Source of the DNA: Aerococcus viridans | GTDB taxonomy: Bacteria; Bacillota; Bacilli; Lactobacillales; Aerococcaceae | Assembly (NCBI RefSeq): GCF_002871935.1 | Contig: NZ_PNHQ01000027.1 | Location: forward strand, 1 to 19,613 | Reading direction: 5' to 3' | Length of the DNA: 19,613 bases | Part shown: positions 7,095 to 15,077 of the stretch, piece by piece | Layout of the letters: each line of letters starts with the position of its first letter | How positions within the stretch are numbered: the first letter of the stretch is position 1 | Notes under the pieces: generated by a model | Database searches by the model: none | The model's input: the letters and a program-made list of their open reading frames with translations, nothing else | Told to the model about the DNA's origin: nothing | Made by a program: the position numbers and the translations under genes

Positions 7095-7982
7095 TCATAT
7101 CTCTTCTACTATAACCCCATCTTGGGCAAAGTCAAGTGTCATTATTTCAGCATCAAGATTTAATTGCTGAATGTTTTCAACAATCTGAGTAGAAGCGCTA
7201 GCTTGAACTAGCGTCATAATTGTTGGACCTGCACCTGATAAGTAAGTTCCAAAAACACCATCAACACCTAGTAACTTCTGCCGGATCTGTCCTAGTTCAG
7301 GGACAAGTTGTGCTCGGAATGGTTCATGGAATTGGTCCATTTCCATCAGAGTGCCTACCGCTTCAATATCCCCTTCTAGTAACTTACTAACGAATACATT
7401 TCCAATACCATTCGCCCGCACTGCATCAGCAAATGACAATTCTTTGGGTAAAACAGCTCTTGCTTCTTTTGTCAGCAACTCACGGTTTGGAACAGTAGCA
7501 ATGAAGTGTACATCTTTTAATACTGATTTAGTCCACAATACATGAGTTAAATCCGTTGCAACTGATACTACAAGACCACCAGCTAAGGCAGGCGCAATAT
7601 TATCTGGATGACCCTCAATTTCATTCGCCATATTTATTTTATCCGCCATTGACCAATCAGCATTGACTAGTATTTCGGCAATAGCAATCCCTGCTACAAT
7701 GGCTGAAGACGATGACCCTAATCCACGTGCAGTTGGGATATCACTAAACATTTTCAAATGATGCGGTTGCGCATCTGGTGCAAAACGTAGAATAGTCACA
7801 ATAACCATATTGTTCTCATCATGAGGAATACTGTCACCTAATTCATGGTCAATTTGCCACCTATCAGTAGGGCCTAGAATATCAATCGTTAAATAAAGAT
7901 TGACCGCAACCCCAATAGAGTCAAATCCCGGTCCCATATTGGCAGAGGTTGCTGGTACTTTTACGCGAATTCTTTCTACCAT
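7095..7982 (-). CDS. thrB: Homoserine kinase
   Basis: ThrB phosphorylates L-homoserine with ATP in threonine synthesis. The 295-residue product is a GHMP kinase: N-terminal RVKVPATSANMGPGFDS, the glycine-rich ATP loop PTARGLGSSSSA at 83-94, the segment EGHPDNIAPAL at about 123-133, and the C-terminal LSGAGPT at 248-254. The PATSANMGPGFD start separates it from mevalonate or GalK-type relatives. AGGTGA overlaps the stop region of hom ten bases upstream, so hom and thrB form one tight operon. thrC (threonine synthase), often in the same cluster, is absent here and must be elsewhere if the pathway is complete. Confidence 0.96.
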   Translation of the reverse strand: MVERIRVKVPATSANMGPGFDSIGVAVNLYLTIDILGPTDRWQIDHELGDSIPHDENNMVIVTILRFAPDAQPHHLKMFSDIPTARGLGSSSSAIVAGIAIAEILVNADWSMADKINMANEIEGHPDNIAPALAGGLVVSVATDLTHVLWTKSVLKDVHFIATVPNRELLTKEARAVLPKELSFADAVRANGIGNVFVSKLLEGDIEAVGTLMEMDQFHEPFRAQLVPELGQIRQKLLGVDGVFGTYLSGAGPTIMTLVQASASTQIVENIQQLNLDAEIMTLDFAQDGVIVEEI

Positions 7983-7992
7983 TACAGGTCAC

Positions 7993-9297
7993 CTACTTCG
8001 CTTCAGGTAATACAGAGTAGTAAGAAATTAAAGTTAATTCAGGATTGTCCTGTGTAGCTCGATTAATTTGTTGTAGTTGAGCTTGTGACATTTCATGCGT
8101 TACCACAACAATTTTCGCAGTCGTATCGTCAGAAGTTGGTTCTTGGAATACCTTGTCTAAACTTACCTTAGCATCATCGAAAATTTGTACAAGTTTAATA
8201 AACTGCCCCTGCTTATCTTCTGTTTCAAAGTGGAAGAATCCGACAGATTGGATATCTTCTGCCCTTTTCCAAGTTGCTTCTTGACTATAATTAGCGAATG
8301 GTTGGCCAGTAGTTTCAGTATGGATATGTTGACCAATCGCCATAATGTCTGATACTACCATAGCACCTGTCGGCAATTCACCAGCACCAGGACCATAGAA
8401 CATCATTTCACCTGTCGCTGCTCCCTCTGTGAAAACAGCATTCATTTCATTACGCACTGTAGACAATGGGTGAGTTTTAGGGACCAACGTTGGGGCTACT
8501 TCTGCATATACAGTGCCATCTTCAAAATTTGCCCGACCAATTAATTTAATGACATATCCTAGTGAGCTAGCTACTTGAATATCTTGAGCTGTGACATGAC
8601 GAATCCCTTTAACCGGAATCGTATCTAAGTCGACTGTTACCCCAAAAGCCATTTTTGTTAAAATAACAATTTTTCGGGCGGCATCTAACCCATCTACATC
8701 ACCAGATGGATCTGCTTCTGCTAATCCTAACGCTTGGGCTTCTGCTAGCACCTCATCAAACCCACGACCTTGTTCTACCATCTTTGTCAAAATGTAATTC
8801 GTTGTACCGTTGACAATTCCTGAAACAGAGAACAATTTATCTGATGCTAAAGGCGTTCTTAGACTATTTAAGATTGGTATACCACCAGCAACTGCCGCTT
8901 CATATGAGAAATCTAGTTGGTGATGTTGTGCATATTGAATTAAATCTTGCCCGCGTTTAATGGCTACTAGGTCTTTATTAGCAGTCACGATATGCTTACC
9001 GGCGCGCAAAGCGGATTCAATACAGTCTGCGGCAAATGATGTCCCCCCCATTGCTTCTACAACAATATCGATATGTGGGTCATTGATGACATCATTGAAA
9101 TCAGTTGTCAATTGAATGTCTTCTGGTAAGCCAGGATGTTTAGCTTTCGATTTTTCAATATCACGGACAAAAATTTTACTTACTCGGTACTGAATACCTT
9201 CTGTATCTGACATTTTTTGCGCATGTTCGTGCATGATTTTGGCTACGCCACCACCGACAGTTCCTAGACCTAGTAATCCAATATTTATTTGCTTCAA
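7993..9297 (-). CDS. hom: Homoserine dehydrogenase with ACT domain
   Basis: Hom reduces aspartate semialdehyde to homoserine, the branch point to threonine and methionine. The product has the NAD(P) loop GLLGLGTVGGGV near the N-terminus, the catalytic core with AGGIPILNSLR and EADPSGDVDGLDAARK, and a C-terminal ACT domain beginning near VGFFHFETEDKQGQF, which usually gives feedback control by threonine. I chose the TTG at 9297 (434 residues): AGGTGG (9303-9308) lies five bases before it. An in-frame GTG at 9304-9306 would overlap that ribosome binding site and is unlikely. The gene precedes thrB by ten bases. Confidence 0.94.
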   Translation of the reverse strand: MKQINIGLLGLGTVGGGVAKIMHEHAQKMSDTEGIQYRVSKIFVRDIEKSKAKHPGLPEDIQLTTDFNDVINDPHIDIVVEAMGGTSFAADCIESALRAGKHIVTANKDLVAIKRGQDLIQYAQHHQLDFSYEAAVAGGIPILNSLRTPLASDKLFSVSGIVNGTTNYILTKMVEQGRGFDEVLAEAQALGLAEADPSGDVDGLDAARKIVILTKMAFGVTVDLDTIPVKGIRHVTAQDIQVASSLGYVIKLIGRANFEDGTVYAEVAPTLVPKTHPLSTVRNEMNAVFTEGAATGEMMFYGPGAGELPTGAMVVSDIMAIGQHIHTETTGQPFANYSQEATWKRAEDIQSVGFFHFETEDKQGQFIKLVQIFDDAKVSLDKVFQEPTSDDTTAKIVVVTHEMSQAQLQQINRATQDNPELTLISYYSVLPEAK

Positions 9298-9322
9298 ATT
9301 TGCCACCTCTTTAGTTCATTGT

Positions 9323-9331
9323 ATTTTATCA
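9323..9331 (-). promoter_or_regulatory. Extended -10 promoter for hom-thrB
   Basis: Minus strand TG-A-TAAAAT, an extended -10 box, lies 25 bases before the hom start. No clear -35 box is seen. It overlaps the inverted repeat at 9327-9347. Confidence 0.5.
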
Positions 9332-9347
9332 TGTATATTTCATGATA
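9327..9347. promoter_or_regulatory. Palindrome over the hom promoter, possible operator
   Basis: TATCATG (9327-9333), seven bases, CATGATA (9341-9347): a perfect 7-7-7 inverted repeat covering the extended -10 element. No T-run follows it on the minus strand, and it would lie upstream of the RNA start, so a DNA operator fits better than an RNA terminator. The binding protein is unknown. Confidence 0.45.
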
Positions 9348-9356
9348 TTCTCATAA

Positions 9357-10901
9357 TTAAATTCTACCCTTAAATTCATAAAAAGCAATCAATTGTTGAA
9401 CATATTCAAAATCCGGTACATAAAACTCATCTCGTCCATTGATTTTGATTGTATCCTCTGACCCTTTCCCAGCTACAACAATAGTCGTCGGCTTCCCTGA
9501 TGCTATAGCATCTTTATAAGCCATATAAATCGATCCTGTTCGATCTAAATTGCTTCTTACCTTGGCTGTCGGATTCATCTCATAAATGGCCTCTTCAATT
9601 TCAGCCATGATCTTATAAGCATCTTCAAAATTTGGATCATCACTCGTTAAGTAAATTTCATTCGTATTCAAACCAGCCACGTGCCCCATGTCAGGTCGTC
9701 TATTTTCAGCTTTACCTCCGGCTGAACCAAATACAATCCGAAGATCATTGTCAGGCGCCATTTCTTTTACAGATGAGAATAACTCCTCAAAAGAAATTTT
9801 ATTATGAGCAAAATCAACCACAAAGGTCAATTGATTATCCTGACTTCTGTATATTTCCATTCGTCCGTCTGTTTTCGCTTGCCCTAATGCTTGTTGAATA
9901 GTTGACCATGCCACATCATTTTCTCTAGCAATGGCTGCTGCCACTAACGCATTGTTGATATTAAAGTGACCCAGTACATTTAATTTCATAGGAATCGTTT
10001 TACCCTGATTGCGGATCATAAAGTGTTGCGTTGCATCGTTAATGGTCAATTCATCAGCAAAATAGTCTGCTGTTGGATTCTTACGCGATACAGTTACAAT
10101 GCGCTCAATATTTTTAGCAGATTTGGCTGCTTTTAAAATATCCTCAAAGTGATCAGTATCTTCATTGATAACTGCTACTTTACCATGTTCAAAAATCTGT
10201 AATTTTGATTGGAAGTAATCAGTAAAGGTTGGATGTTCAACTGGTGAAATATGGTCTGGTGAAATATTTAGAAAAGCAACTACGCGCATTTGTACATCAT
10301 CAACCCGGTGATATTTTAAGGCTTGGCTAGATACTTCCATGGTCGCACGCGTGACATTATGGTCTCGCATTGTTGCCAACATTTCATATAAATCCATAGC
10401 TTCGGGAGTTGTCAAAGTCGATGGCGTCTTTTCTAGTCCATCATAATTGAATGTAGATGAAATAAAGCCTGGTAGTGATTGCGCTTTTTCTTGACTATCT
10501 AAAGTCAATATCTGGTTCACAAAGCCTGCTGTTGTCGTCTTTCCTTTAGTTCCTGTAATACCAGAAATTGCGACGTCTTGCCAAGGGGATTGATAAAAGA
10601 AATTGGCTAACTTAGCCATTGCAAGACGAATATCTTCTACAATAATACCTGGAATAGCCACTCCATAATCTTGTTCAGCTAGGTAAGCAACCGCACCTTG
10701 GTCAATAGCATCATTAAGATAGGACGTTTTGAAGTTCATCCCTTTACAAATAAATAAGGTATTCGCTTTGACTGCACGTGAGTCGAAAGTAATATAGTCA
10801 ATGACCACATCATCTATTATTTCTTCTTGTGTAATAGTTGTTGCGTCATCGTTACCTTTAAAAAAATCTATTAGGCGTGCTAATTTCATTGAATCTGACA
10901 T
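9357..10901 (-). CDS. murE: UDP-N-acetylmuramyl-tripeptide synthetase, probably L-lysine-adding
   Basis: MurE adds the third amino acid to UDP-MurNAc-L-Ala-D-Glu in peptidoglycan synthesis. The 514-residue product has the Mur ligase P-loop GTKGKTT (117-123), the probable carbamylated Lys233 in FQSKLQIF, the ATP-site element FNINNALVAAA (313-323), GRMEI (346-350) and VDFAHN (362-367). The specificity loop reads DDPNFED (421-427) instead of DNPR, whose Arg recognises meso-diaminopimelate; this points to a lysine-type enzyme as in streptococci and enterococci, though specificity is inferred. The gene stands outside a division/cell-wall cluster. GAGGGAG lies shortly before the ATG. A terminator hairpin lies only about 25 bases upstream of the start, so expression may depend on read-through. 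Confidence 0.92.
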   Translation of the reverse strand: MSDSMKLARLIDFFKGNDDATTITQEEIIDDVVIDYITFDSRAVKANTLFICKGMNFKTSYLNDAIDQGAVAYLAEQDYGVAIPGIIVEDIRLAMAKLANFFYQSPWQDVAISGITGTKGKTTTAGFVNQILTLDSQEKAQSLPGFISSTFNYDGLEKTPSTLTTPEAMDLYEMLATMRDHNVTRATMEVSSQALKYHRVDDVQMRVVAFLNISPDHISPVEHPTFTDYFQSKLQIFEHGKVAVINEDTDHFEDILKAAKSAKNIERIVTVSRKNPTADYFADELTINDATQHFMIRNQGKTIPMKLNVLGHFNINNALVAAAIARENDVAWSTIQQALGQAKTDGRMEIYRSQDNQLTFVVDFAHNKISFEELFSSVKEMAPDNDLRIVFGSAGGKAENRRPDMGHVAGLNTNEIYLTSDDPNFEDAYKIMAEIEEAIYEMNPTAKVRSNLDRTGSIYMAYKDAIASGKPTTIVVAGKGSEDTIKINGRDEFYVPDFEYVQQLIAFYEFKGRI

Positions 10902-10926
10902 GTTAAACTCCCTCTACTCCATAAAT

Positions 10927-10952
10927 AAAAAAGGATCGTGATGCCACGACCC
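10927..10952 (-). terminator. Terminator between ykuJ and murE, possible attenuator
   Basis: On the minus strand GGGTCGTG and CACGATCC form an 8-base stem (one wobble) with a GCAT loop, followed by six T residues. It lies 75 bases after the ykuJ stop and about 25 bases before the murE ATG. I see no promoter between it and murE. Confidence 0.8.
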
Positions 10953-11027
10953 TCTATACGACACAGAATGTCTGCCATATTGGTTGTTCTAGTAGGTTTC
11001 CCCACCTTAATCAAAATAATGCGTTAA

Positions 11028-11255
11028 TTATTGAATTAACTCGTAAATTTCCATTGCAACTAAGTCAATGTCATCAAATTGGAAAGTTTCGTTGATTGTT
11101 AAGTCTTCTAATTCAAAGCTTTCAGACTCTTTGTTAAAGCGTACAATACACTTCTCAACGCCCTCTTTTTCAAAACGACGTACTTCGATTTCTGAGTCAT
11201 CAGAAAGCATCGCTTTTAATCGGGTAATAATTGCTTCTAATCGAGATGATTGCAT
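11028..11255 (-). CDS. ykuJ: YkuJ-family small protein (DUF1797)
   Basis: This 75-residue acidic protein matches the YkuJ/DUF1797 family of Firmicutes. The family has a solved fold but no known function. Shared features are the N-terminal helix RLEAIITRLKAM, the strand RRFEKEGVEKCIVRF, FELEDL, and the C-terminal FDDIDLVAMEIYELI. I chose the ATG at 11255 because GGAG (11262-11265) lies six bases upstream and the probable promoter at 11287-11295 starts RNA near 11280, which excludes a longer in-frame start at 11288. It lies upstream of murE, separated by the hairpin at 10927-10952. Confidence 0.88.
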   Translation of the reverse strand: MQSSRLEAIITRLKAMLSDDSEIEVRRFEKEGVEKCIVRFNKESESFELEDLTINETFQFDDIDLVAMEIYELIQ

Positions 11256-11286
11256 AATAATCTCCTTTCGCCTTCTTATCTTTGTC

Positions 11287-11295
11287 ATTTTAACA
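11287..11295 (-). promoter_or_regulatory. Extended -10 promoter for ykuJ
   Basis: Minus strand TG-T-TAAAAT with no -35 box. RNA would start near 11280, about 25 bases before the ykuJ ATG. A small inverted repeat, CACTC-TTT-GAGTG (11294-11306), overlaps its upstream side; it may be an operator or a relic terminator of the glycosyltransferase gene. I see no strong terminator in 11296-11393. Confidence 0.45.
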
Positions 11296-11393
11296 CTCTT
11301 TGAGTGAATAAAAAACCATTAACTGCTTAAGAAATAAATTTATTTCAACTCAGGCTTTTCATTATTAAAGGGTGTAAAAATGCCAGAATTCAT

Positions 11394-12650
11394 TTAGTCA
11401 TCTTTTTTACGTATATAGAAGGACGGAAAATACTTAGCGGCCCATTTTAAGGGCTTATGTAATTCGGCAAAAGTAGACGAAAGATATACACTACGTCCAA
11501 TTAGATTCCTCGGTTTCTCGGACTGTAATTCAATCATATACTGATAGATATGATATAAATCTTCATAAAATGCATCAGCTGATACATGATAGATCAATGG
11601 TGCCAATCCTTCTGTATAAGCCTCTTGTGCTTGCAGAACATCTATTAGTGCATGAGGGAAGTCTGTTACTTTGGATAACAAATGTCCAAATGGTGCGATA
11701 GCTTCAAGTGTTGCCAAATAAGGTGTTCTCATAGCGATAACCGGTAAATGATTTGTGATAGCCTCTATGAAGGTTAAGCCCTGTGTTTCTGACGTAGACA
11801 AGTTCACATAGACATCTGCTGCTTGATATAAGACATTCACCTCATCATGCGATACGAATCCTGGATAAATGATCTTATCTGTCAAACCCATTTCTGCTGT
11901 CAGCTCTTTTAACTCGTCTAACTGTGGTCCATCACCAGCTAACATCAATTTAGCATTTGGAATTCTCTCCAACACCTGTGGTAATTGCTTGATAATCGCA
12001 ATTAAATTCTTTTCCTCAGCGATACGGTTGATAGATAATAATAAATATTCATCTTCCTCTATTCCCCAACGTTCTCTAAAGCTAGTAAGTTGGTTTGGAT
12101 CAAGTTCTTTAGGTAATTTAACACCAGTCGCTAAGACATGGATGGGCTTTTGAATCTGATAGTCACGTAGTACTTCTTTCATTTGCTCACTAGGTGATAT
12201 CACTAAGTCTGCTTGATCACAAAAAAGCTTGGACAAGTGAACGACTGTCTTTCGAGAAATTAACTTGCCATTTAAAATGTAGTGTAGATATTTCTCATAC
12301 CATGTATGGTATGTATGCACAAGTGGAATCCGCATATAACGCGCTACACTTACCCCCATCAATCCCATAGAAAACTCTGTTTGAGTATGGACAATATCAA
12401 TTTTTAATTCTTTACATTTACGATAAATAGATGCAAAAGATGGAATGGCTACCCGTCTATCTTTAAAAAATAAAAAAGGTACAGATTCATAGCGAAAGAC
12501 ATGGTTTCCATCTTCGGCTTTTGGATCTGAAGTGGTAAAGATATACACTTCATGGCCATTATCCTCAAATGTTTCTTTTAATGTTTGAATTGATGTAGCG
12601 ACTCCACTCACTTGTGGAAAGTAAGTGTCAGTAAAAATCGCGATATTCAT
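11394..12650 (-). CDS. GT4 glycosyltransferase, probably diacylglycerol glucosyltransferase
   Basis: The 418-residue product has the GT-B fold of family GT4. The N-terminal acceptor domain opens MNIAIFTDTYFPQVSGVATSI, with VHTQTEFSMGLMG at about 87-99 and HTYHTWYEKYLHY at about 112-124; the C-terminal donor domain has LAGDGPQ (237-243), YPGFVSHDEV and the E-x7-E motif Glu288/Glu296 in SETQGLTFIEA. Proteins with this opening in Lactobacillales and mycoplasmas often put glucose on diacylglycerol, making the glycolipid anchor of lipoteichoic acid. A partner second glucosyltransferase, adjacent in some genomes, is absent here. No signal peptide; such enzymes act at the inner membrane face. GGAG precedes the ATG. 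Substrate is inferred. Confidence 0.8.
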   Translation of the reverse strand: MNIAIFTDTYFPQVSGVATSIQTLKETFEDNGHEVYIFTTSDPKAEDGNHVFRYESVPFLFFKDRRVAIPSFASIYRKCKELKIDIVHTQTEFSMGLMGVSVARYMRIPLVHTYHTWYEKYLHYILNGKLISRKTVVHLSKLFCDQADLVISPSEQMKEVLRDYQIQKPIHVLATGVKLPKELDPNQLTSFRERWGIEEDEYLLLSINRIAEEKNLIAIIKQLPQVLERIPNAKLMLAGDGPQLDELKELTAEMGLTDKIIYPGFVSHDEVNVLYQAADVYVNLSTSETQGLTFIEAITNHLPVIAMRTPYLATLEAIAPFGHLLSKVTDFPHALIDVLQAQEAYTEGLAPLIYHVSADAFYEDLYHIYQYMIELQSEKPRNLIGRSVYLSSTFAELHKPLKWAAKYFPSFYIRKKDD

Positions 12651-12685
12651 CTAAACACTCCTTAGATGCTTTTTATAATAATCCT

Positions 12686-12694
12686 ATCATAACA
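12686..12694 (-). promoter_or_regulatory. Extended -10 promoter for the glycosyltransferase
   Basis: Minus strand TG-T-TATGAT. The -35 region is poor. RNA would start near 12680, about 30 bases before the ATG. The ptsI terminator upstream means this gene needs its own promoter. Confidence 0.42.
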
Positions 12695-12781
12695 GAAACG
12701 AACCTATTTAAAAATCATCTGCGTCTAAGTAAATATTAAAGAATACTATTAGACAGCAAACAATCTGACTAGGTAAAGCAT

Positions 12782-12816
12782 AAAAAACCTCACCAAGAGG
12801 ATTATCTTAGTGAGGT
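12782..12816 (-). terminator. Terminator of ptsH-ptsI
   Basis: A 12-base stem (12816-12805 with 12798-12787, one G-T wobble), six-base loop and six T residues on the minus strand, starting 22 bases after the ptsI stop. Confidence 0.92.
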
Positions 12817-12838
12817 TTATTTTATTCGGTTTTAGATA

Positions 12839-14572
12839 TTATAGATCAGCTAATTCTGGTACTGCATCTTTAATGAACGCTTCAGCTTCATCTGAAGTCG
12901 TTGCTTCAGTAACCACTTTGTTTGCTAAATCAGCCATTTCTTTTGAATCTAATTTAGAAATTAATGATCTGATTTTTAGTACAGAAGATGCAGACATTGA
13001 GAATTCGTCTAATCCCATTCCAACTAATAACGGTGCTGCCATTGGTTCTCCGGCTACTTCACCACACATACCAGTCCATTTGCCTTCTTTATGACTTGCA
13101 TCAATAACGTTTTTGATTAAACGCAATACAGATGGGTTAAATGGTTGATACAAGTATGAAACATGTTCGTTCATACGGTCAGCTGCCATCGTATATTGGA
13201 TTAAGTCATTCGTACCAATTGAGAAGAAGTCAACTTCTTTAGCAAATTGATCAGCTAGTACTGCTGCTGCTGGGATTTCAATCATAATACCCACTTGGAT
13301 ATTATCTGCAACTTCAACACCTTCAGCTTCTAATTTAGCTTTTTCTTCCTCATAAATTGCCTTTGCAGCACGGAATTCTGCTACATTAGAAATCATTGGG
13401 AACATGATGCGCAATGTACCGTACACAGAAGCACGTAATAAAGCACGTAATTGTACTCTTAATAATTCTGGTTGTTTTAATCCAATACGAATTGCACGGT
13501 AACCCAAGAATGGATTCATTTCTTCTGGCAATTGTAAGTAAGGTAGATGTTTGTCCCCACCAATGTCCATTGTACGAACAACAACTGGACGACCATTCAT
13601 ACCTTCTAACACAACTTTATAAGATTCAAATTGTTCATCTTCAGTTGGCATTTCATCTGAATCCATGTATAAGAACTCAGTACGGTATAAACCAATCGCT
13701 TCAGCCCCATTTGAGTGTACACCTTCTAAATCTTTTGGTGTACCAATATTAGCAGCAATTTCGAATTTCTTACCGTCTTTTGTTAGCGTTTCAGCATCCT
13801 TAAGTTTTTCCCATTCAGCTTTACGCGCTAAGAAGTCAGCAGCAATTTTTTCATAAGCTGCAATCGTTTCATCATCAGGGTTTACAATGACATCTCCGTT
13901 TAATCCATCAACAATTACCATATCGCCATCGTTAATTTCTTTAGAGATATTACCAGTACCAACAACTGCAGCAATCTCTAATGAGCGAGACATGATTGCA
14001 GAGTGAGATGTACGACCACCGATATCAGTTGCGAAACCTTTAACAAATTGGCGGTTTAATTGCGCTGTATCACTTGGTGTTAAGTCATATGCAACAACAA
14101 CCACTTCTTCATCGATAGTTGAAAGGTCAGGTATTTTAATACCTAATAAATGCGCTATCAAACGGTCAGTAACATCTTTAATGTCCGCTGCACGTTCTTG
14201 CATATAAGGATTATCTTCCATGCCTTTGAAAATTTCAATGTAGAAGTCAGCAGTTTGACGTACAGCAGATTCTGCATTCAATGCGTCATCATCAATTTTT
14301 TGTGTATAAGCTTGTTGCAATTCTGGATCCTCAAGGACCATTAAGTGCGCATCAAACACTTGTGCTTCTTCTTCCGATAATGATTTAGATGCAACCGCTT
14401 TAATCTTTTCGATTTCTACTTTTGAGTCGGCTATAGCTTTTGCTAAGCGTTCTTTTTCTTGTTGTGAATCGTTAGATTTTGAAATTTCAAAACTTAAATC
14501 AGGTTCTTCAACTAAGAACGCTTTAGCGATGGCAATGCCATCGCTAGCCGCGATTCCTGTTAGCTTCGTCAT
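12839..14572 (-). CDS. ptsI: PTS enzyme I, phosphoenolpyruvate-protein phosphotransferase
   Basis: Enzyme I takes phosphate from phosphoenolpyruvate and passes it to HPr, the first step of the sugar phosphotransferase system. The 577-residue length is normal. The N-terminal half holds the phosphorylated His190 in [16 protein letters not shown]; the C-terminal PEP-binding barrel has [19 protein letters not shown], the [14 protein letters not shown] block, and the active-site Cys in GMCGEVAGE. The start lies one base after the ptsH stop (TAAtATG). The nearest ribosome binding site, GAAGGG inside ptsH, is about 13 bases away, so translation is probably coupled to ptsH. A strong terminator follows. 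Confidence 0.98.
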   Translation of the reverse strand: MTKLTGIAASDGIAIAKAFLVEEPDLSFEISKSNDSQQEKERLAKAIADSKVEIEKIKAVASKSLSEEEAQVFDAHLMVLEDPELQQAYTQKIDDDALNAESAVRQTADFYIEIFKGMEDNPYMQERAADIKDVTDRLIAHLLGIKIPDLSTIDEEVVVVAYDLTPSDTAQLNRQFVKGFATDIGGRTSHSAIMSRSLEIAAVVGTGNISKEINDGDMVIVDGLNGDVIVNPDDETIAAYEKIAADFLARKAEWEKLKDAETLTKDGKKFEIAANIGTPKDLEGVHSNGAEAIGLYRTEFLYMDSDEMPTEDEQFESYKVVLEGMNGRPVVVRTMDIGGDKHLPYLQLPEEMNPFLGYRAIRIGLKQPELLRVQLRALLRASVYGTLRIMFPMISNVAEFRAAKAIYEEEKAKLEAEGVEVADNIQVGIMIEIPAAAVLADQFAKEVDFFSIGTNDLIQYTMAADRMNEHVSYLYQPFNPSVLRLIKNVIDASHKEGKWTGMCGEVAGEPMAAPLLVGMGLDEFSMSASSVLKIRSLISKLDSKEMADLANKVVTEATTSDEAEAFIKDAVPELADL

Positions 14573-14573
14573 A

Positions 14574-14840
14574 TTATTCTGATAACCCTTCGTTTTTCAT
14601 AGTATCAGCAATTGTTTGGATTGCTTCTTCTTCATCGTCACCTTCAGCAGTGATCACAACATCAGAGCCTTGACCTACACCTAAAGACATTACGCCCATG
14701 ATAGATTTCAAGTTTACAGATTTACCTTTATATTCTAGGTTAATATCTGAGTTGAATTTGCTTGCTGATTGCACCAATAAAGTTGCCGGACGTGCGTGGA
14801 TACCAGTTTCAGCTGTAATGTTAAATTCTTGTTTTTGCAT
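14574..14840 (-). CDS. ptsH: PTS phosphocarrier protein HPr
   Basis: HPr carries phosphate from enzyme I to the sugar-specific PTS proteins. The 88-residue product has the catalytic His15 in TGIHARPAT and the regulatory Ser46 in KSIMGVMSL, which HPr kinase phosphorylates in low-GC Gram-positives so that HPr-Ser-P works with CcpA. I chose the ATG at 14840, with GGAG ten bases upstream; a TTG two codons further out is only four bases from GGAG, and the 88-residue form matches the family. It forms the usual two-gene operon with ptsI. The promoter at 14897-14924 carries an inverted repeat. Confidence 0.98.
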   Translation of the reverse strand: MQKQEFNITAETGIHARPATLLVQSASKFNSDINLEYKGKSVNLKSIMGVMSLGVGQGSDVVITAEGDDEEEAIQTIADTMKNEGLSE

Positions 14841-14879
14841 AATCAAAAATCTCCTTTAAAATGTTTTATTTATACCTTT

Positions 14880-14912
14880 ATAGATAGGCAAGAGTTATTA
14901 TAGCTTATCTAT
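14880..14912. promoter_or_regulatory. Inverted repeat around the ptsH -10 box
   Basis: ATAGATAGGC (14880-14889) and GCTTATCTAT (14903-14912) pair over ten bases with one mismatch and enclose the -10 hexamer exactly. Only one arm would be in the RNA, since transcription should start near 14889, so this fits a protein-binding operator rather than an RNA hairpin. No known regulator is recognised. Confidence 0.4.
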
Positions 14913-14924
14913 TCGCAAAGTAAA
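14897..14924 (-). promoter_or_regulatory. Promoter of ptsH-ptsI
   Basis: Minus strand TTTACT (14924-14919), a 16-base spacer and TATAAT (14902-14897). The -10 box is perfect and the -35 matches four of six. RNA would start near 14889, about 50 bases before the ptsH ATG. Confidence 0.65.
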
Positions 14925-15048
14925 ATGTCACAAAATAGACTATACCATAATTAGAAAACTCTTTCATTAATAATTTACCAAAAAAATAGCGTTTCCACAA
15001 GGTTTTTCACTCGAATTGTAGGGGAATCATTTTATTTAAGCCTTTTAG

Positions 15049-15077
15049 TTGAAAGTCAAAATTGGTCAGAGTATAAT
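15049..15077 (+). promoter_or_regulatory. Sigma-A promoter of clpE
   Basis: TTGAAA (15049-15054), a 17-base spacer and TATAAT (15072-15077). RNA would start near 15084, giving a leader of about 75 bases that contains a small hairpin, GCAGTA/TACTGC (15088-15108). Confidence 0.85.
15054..15070 (+). promoter_or_regulatory. CtsR-type operator of clpE
   Basis: AGTCAAA-ATT-GGTCAGA matches the CtsR tandem heptad RGTCAAA-n3-RGTCAAA with one mismatch in the second repeat. It fills the spacer between the -35 and -10 boxes, so bound CtsR would block RNA polymerase. CtsR represses clp genes until heat or protein stress in low-GC Gram-positives. ctsR itself is not in the window. Confidence 0.82.

Noticed and set aside
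10913..11000. A roughly 30-codon minus-strand frame (start near 10977) that runs through the terminator into the murE start, as a possible leader peptide
   Set aside because: There is no ribosome binding site at a useful distance and no run of regulatory codons.
10941..11027. A 28-codon plus-strand reading frame with a hydrophobic middle and an upstream AAGGA, resembling a small toxin peptide
   Set aside because: It lies on the opposite strand of the ykuJ-murE spacer, partly in the terminator stem, has no promoter I can find, and the AAGGA is part of the A-rich terminator tail. Chance is the better explanation.
10927..11027. T-box leader upstream of murE, because GTGGCATCACG resembles the T-box core
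   Set aside because: The region is too short, has no specifier stem, and the GGGTGG-ACC core is not matched.
13414..13752. A 112-codon open frame on the plus strand inside ptsI
   Set aside because: It is antisense to a conserved part of enzyme I, has no ribosome binding site that I see, and resembles no protein. It is a by-product of the codon pattern of ptsI.
14985..15005. Catabolite response element between ptsH and clpE
   Set aside because: Only the TGGAAACG half matches; the other half lacks the expected CA, and it lies far from both promoters.
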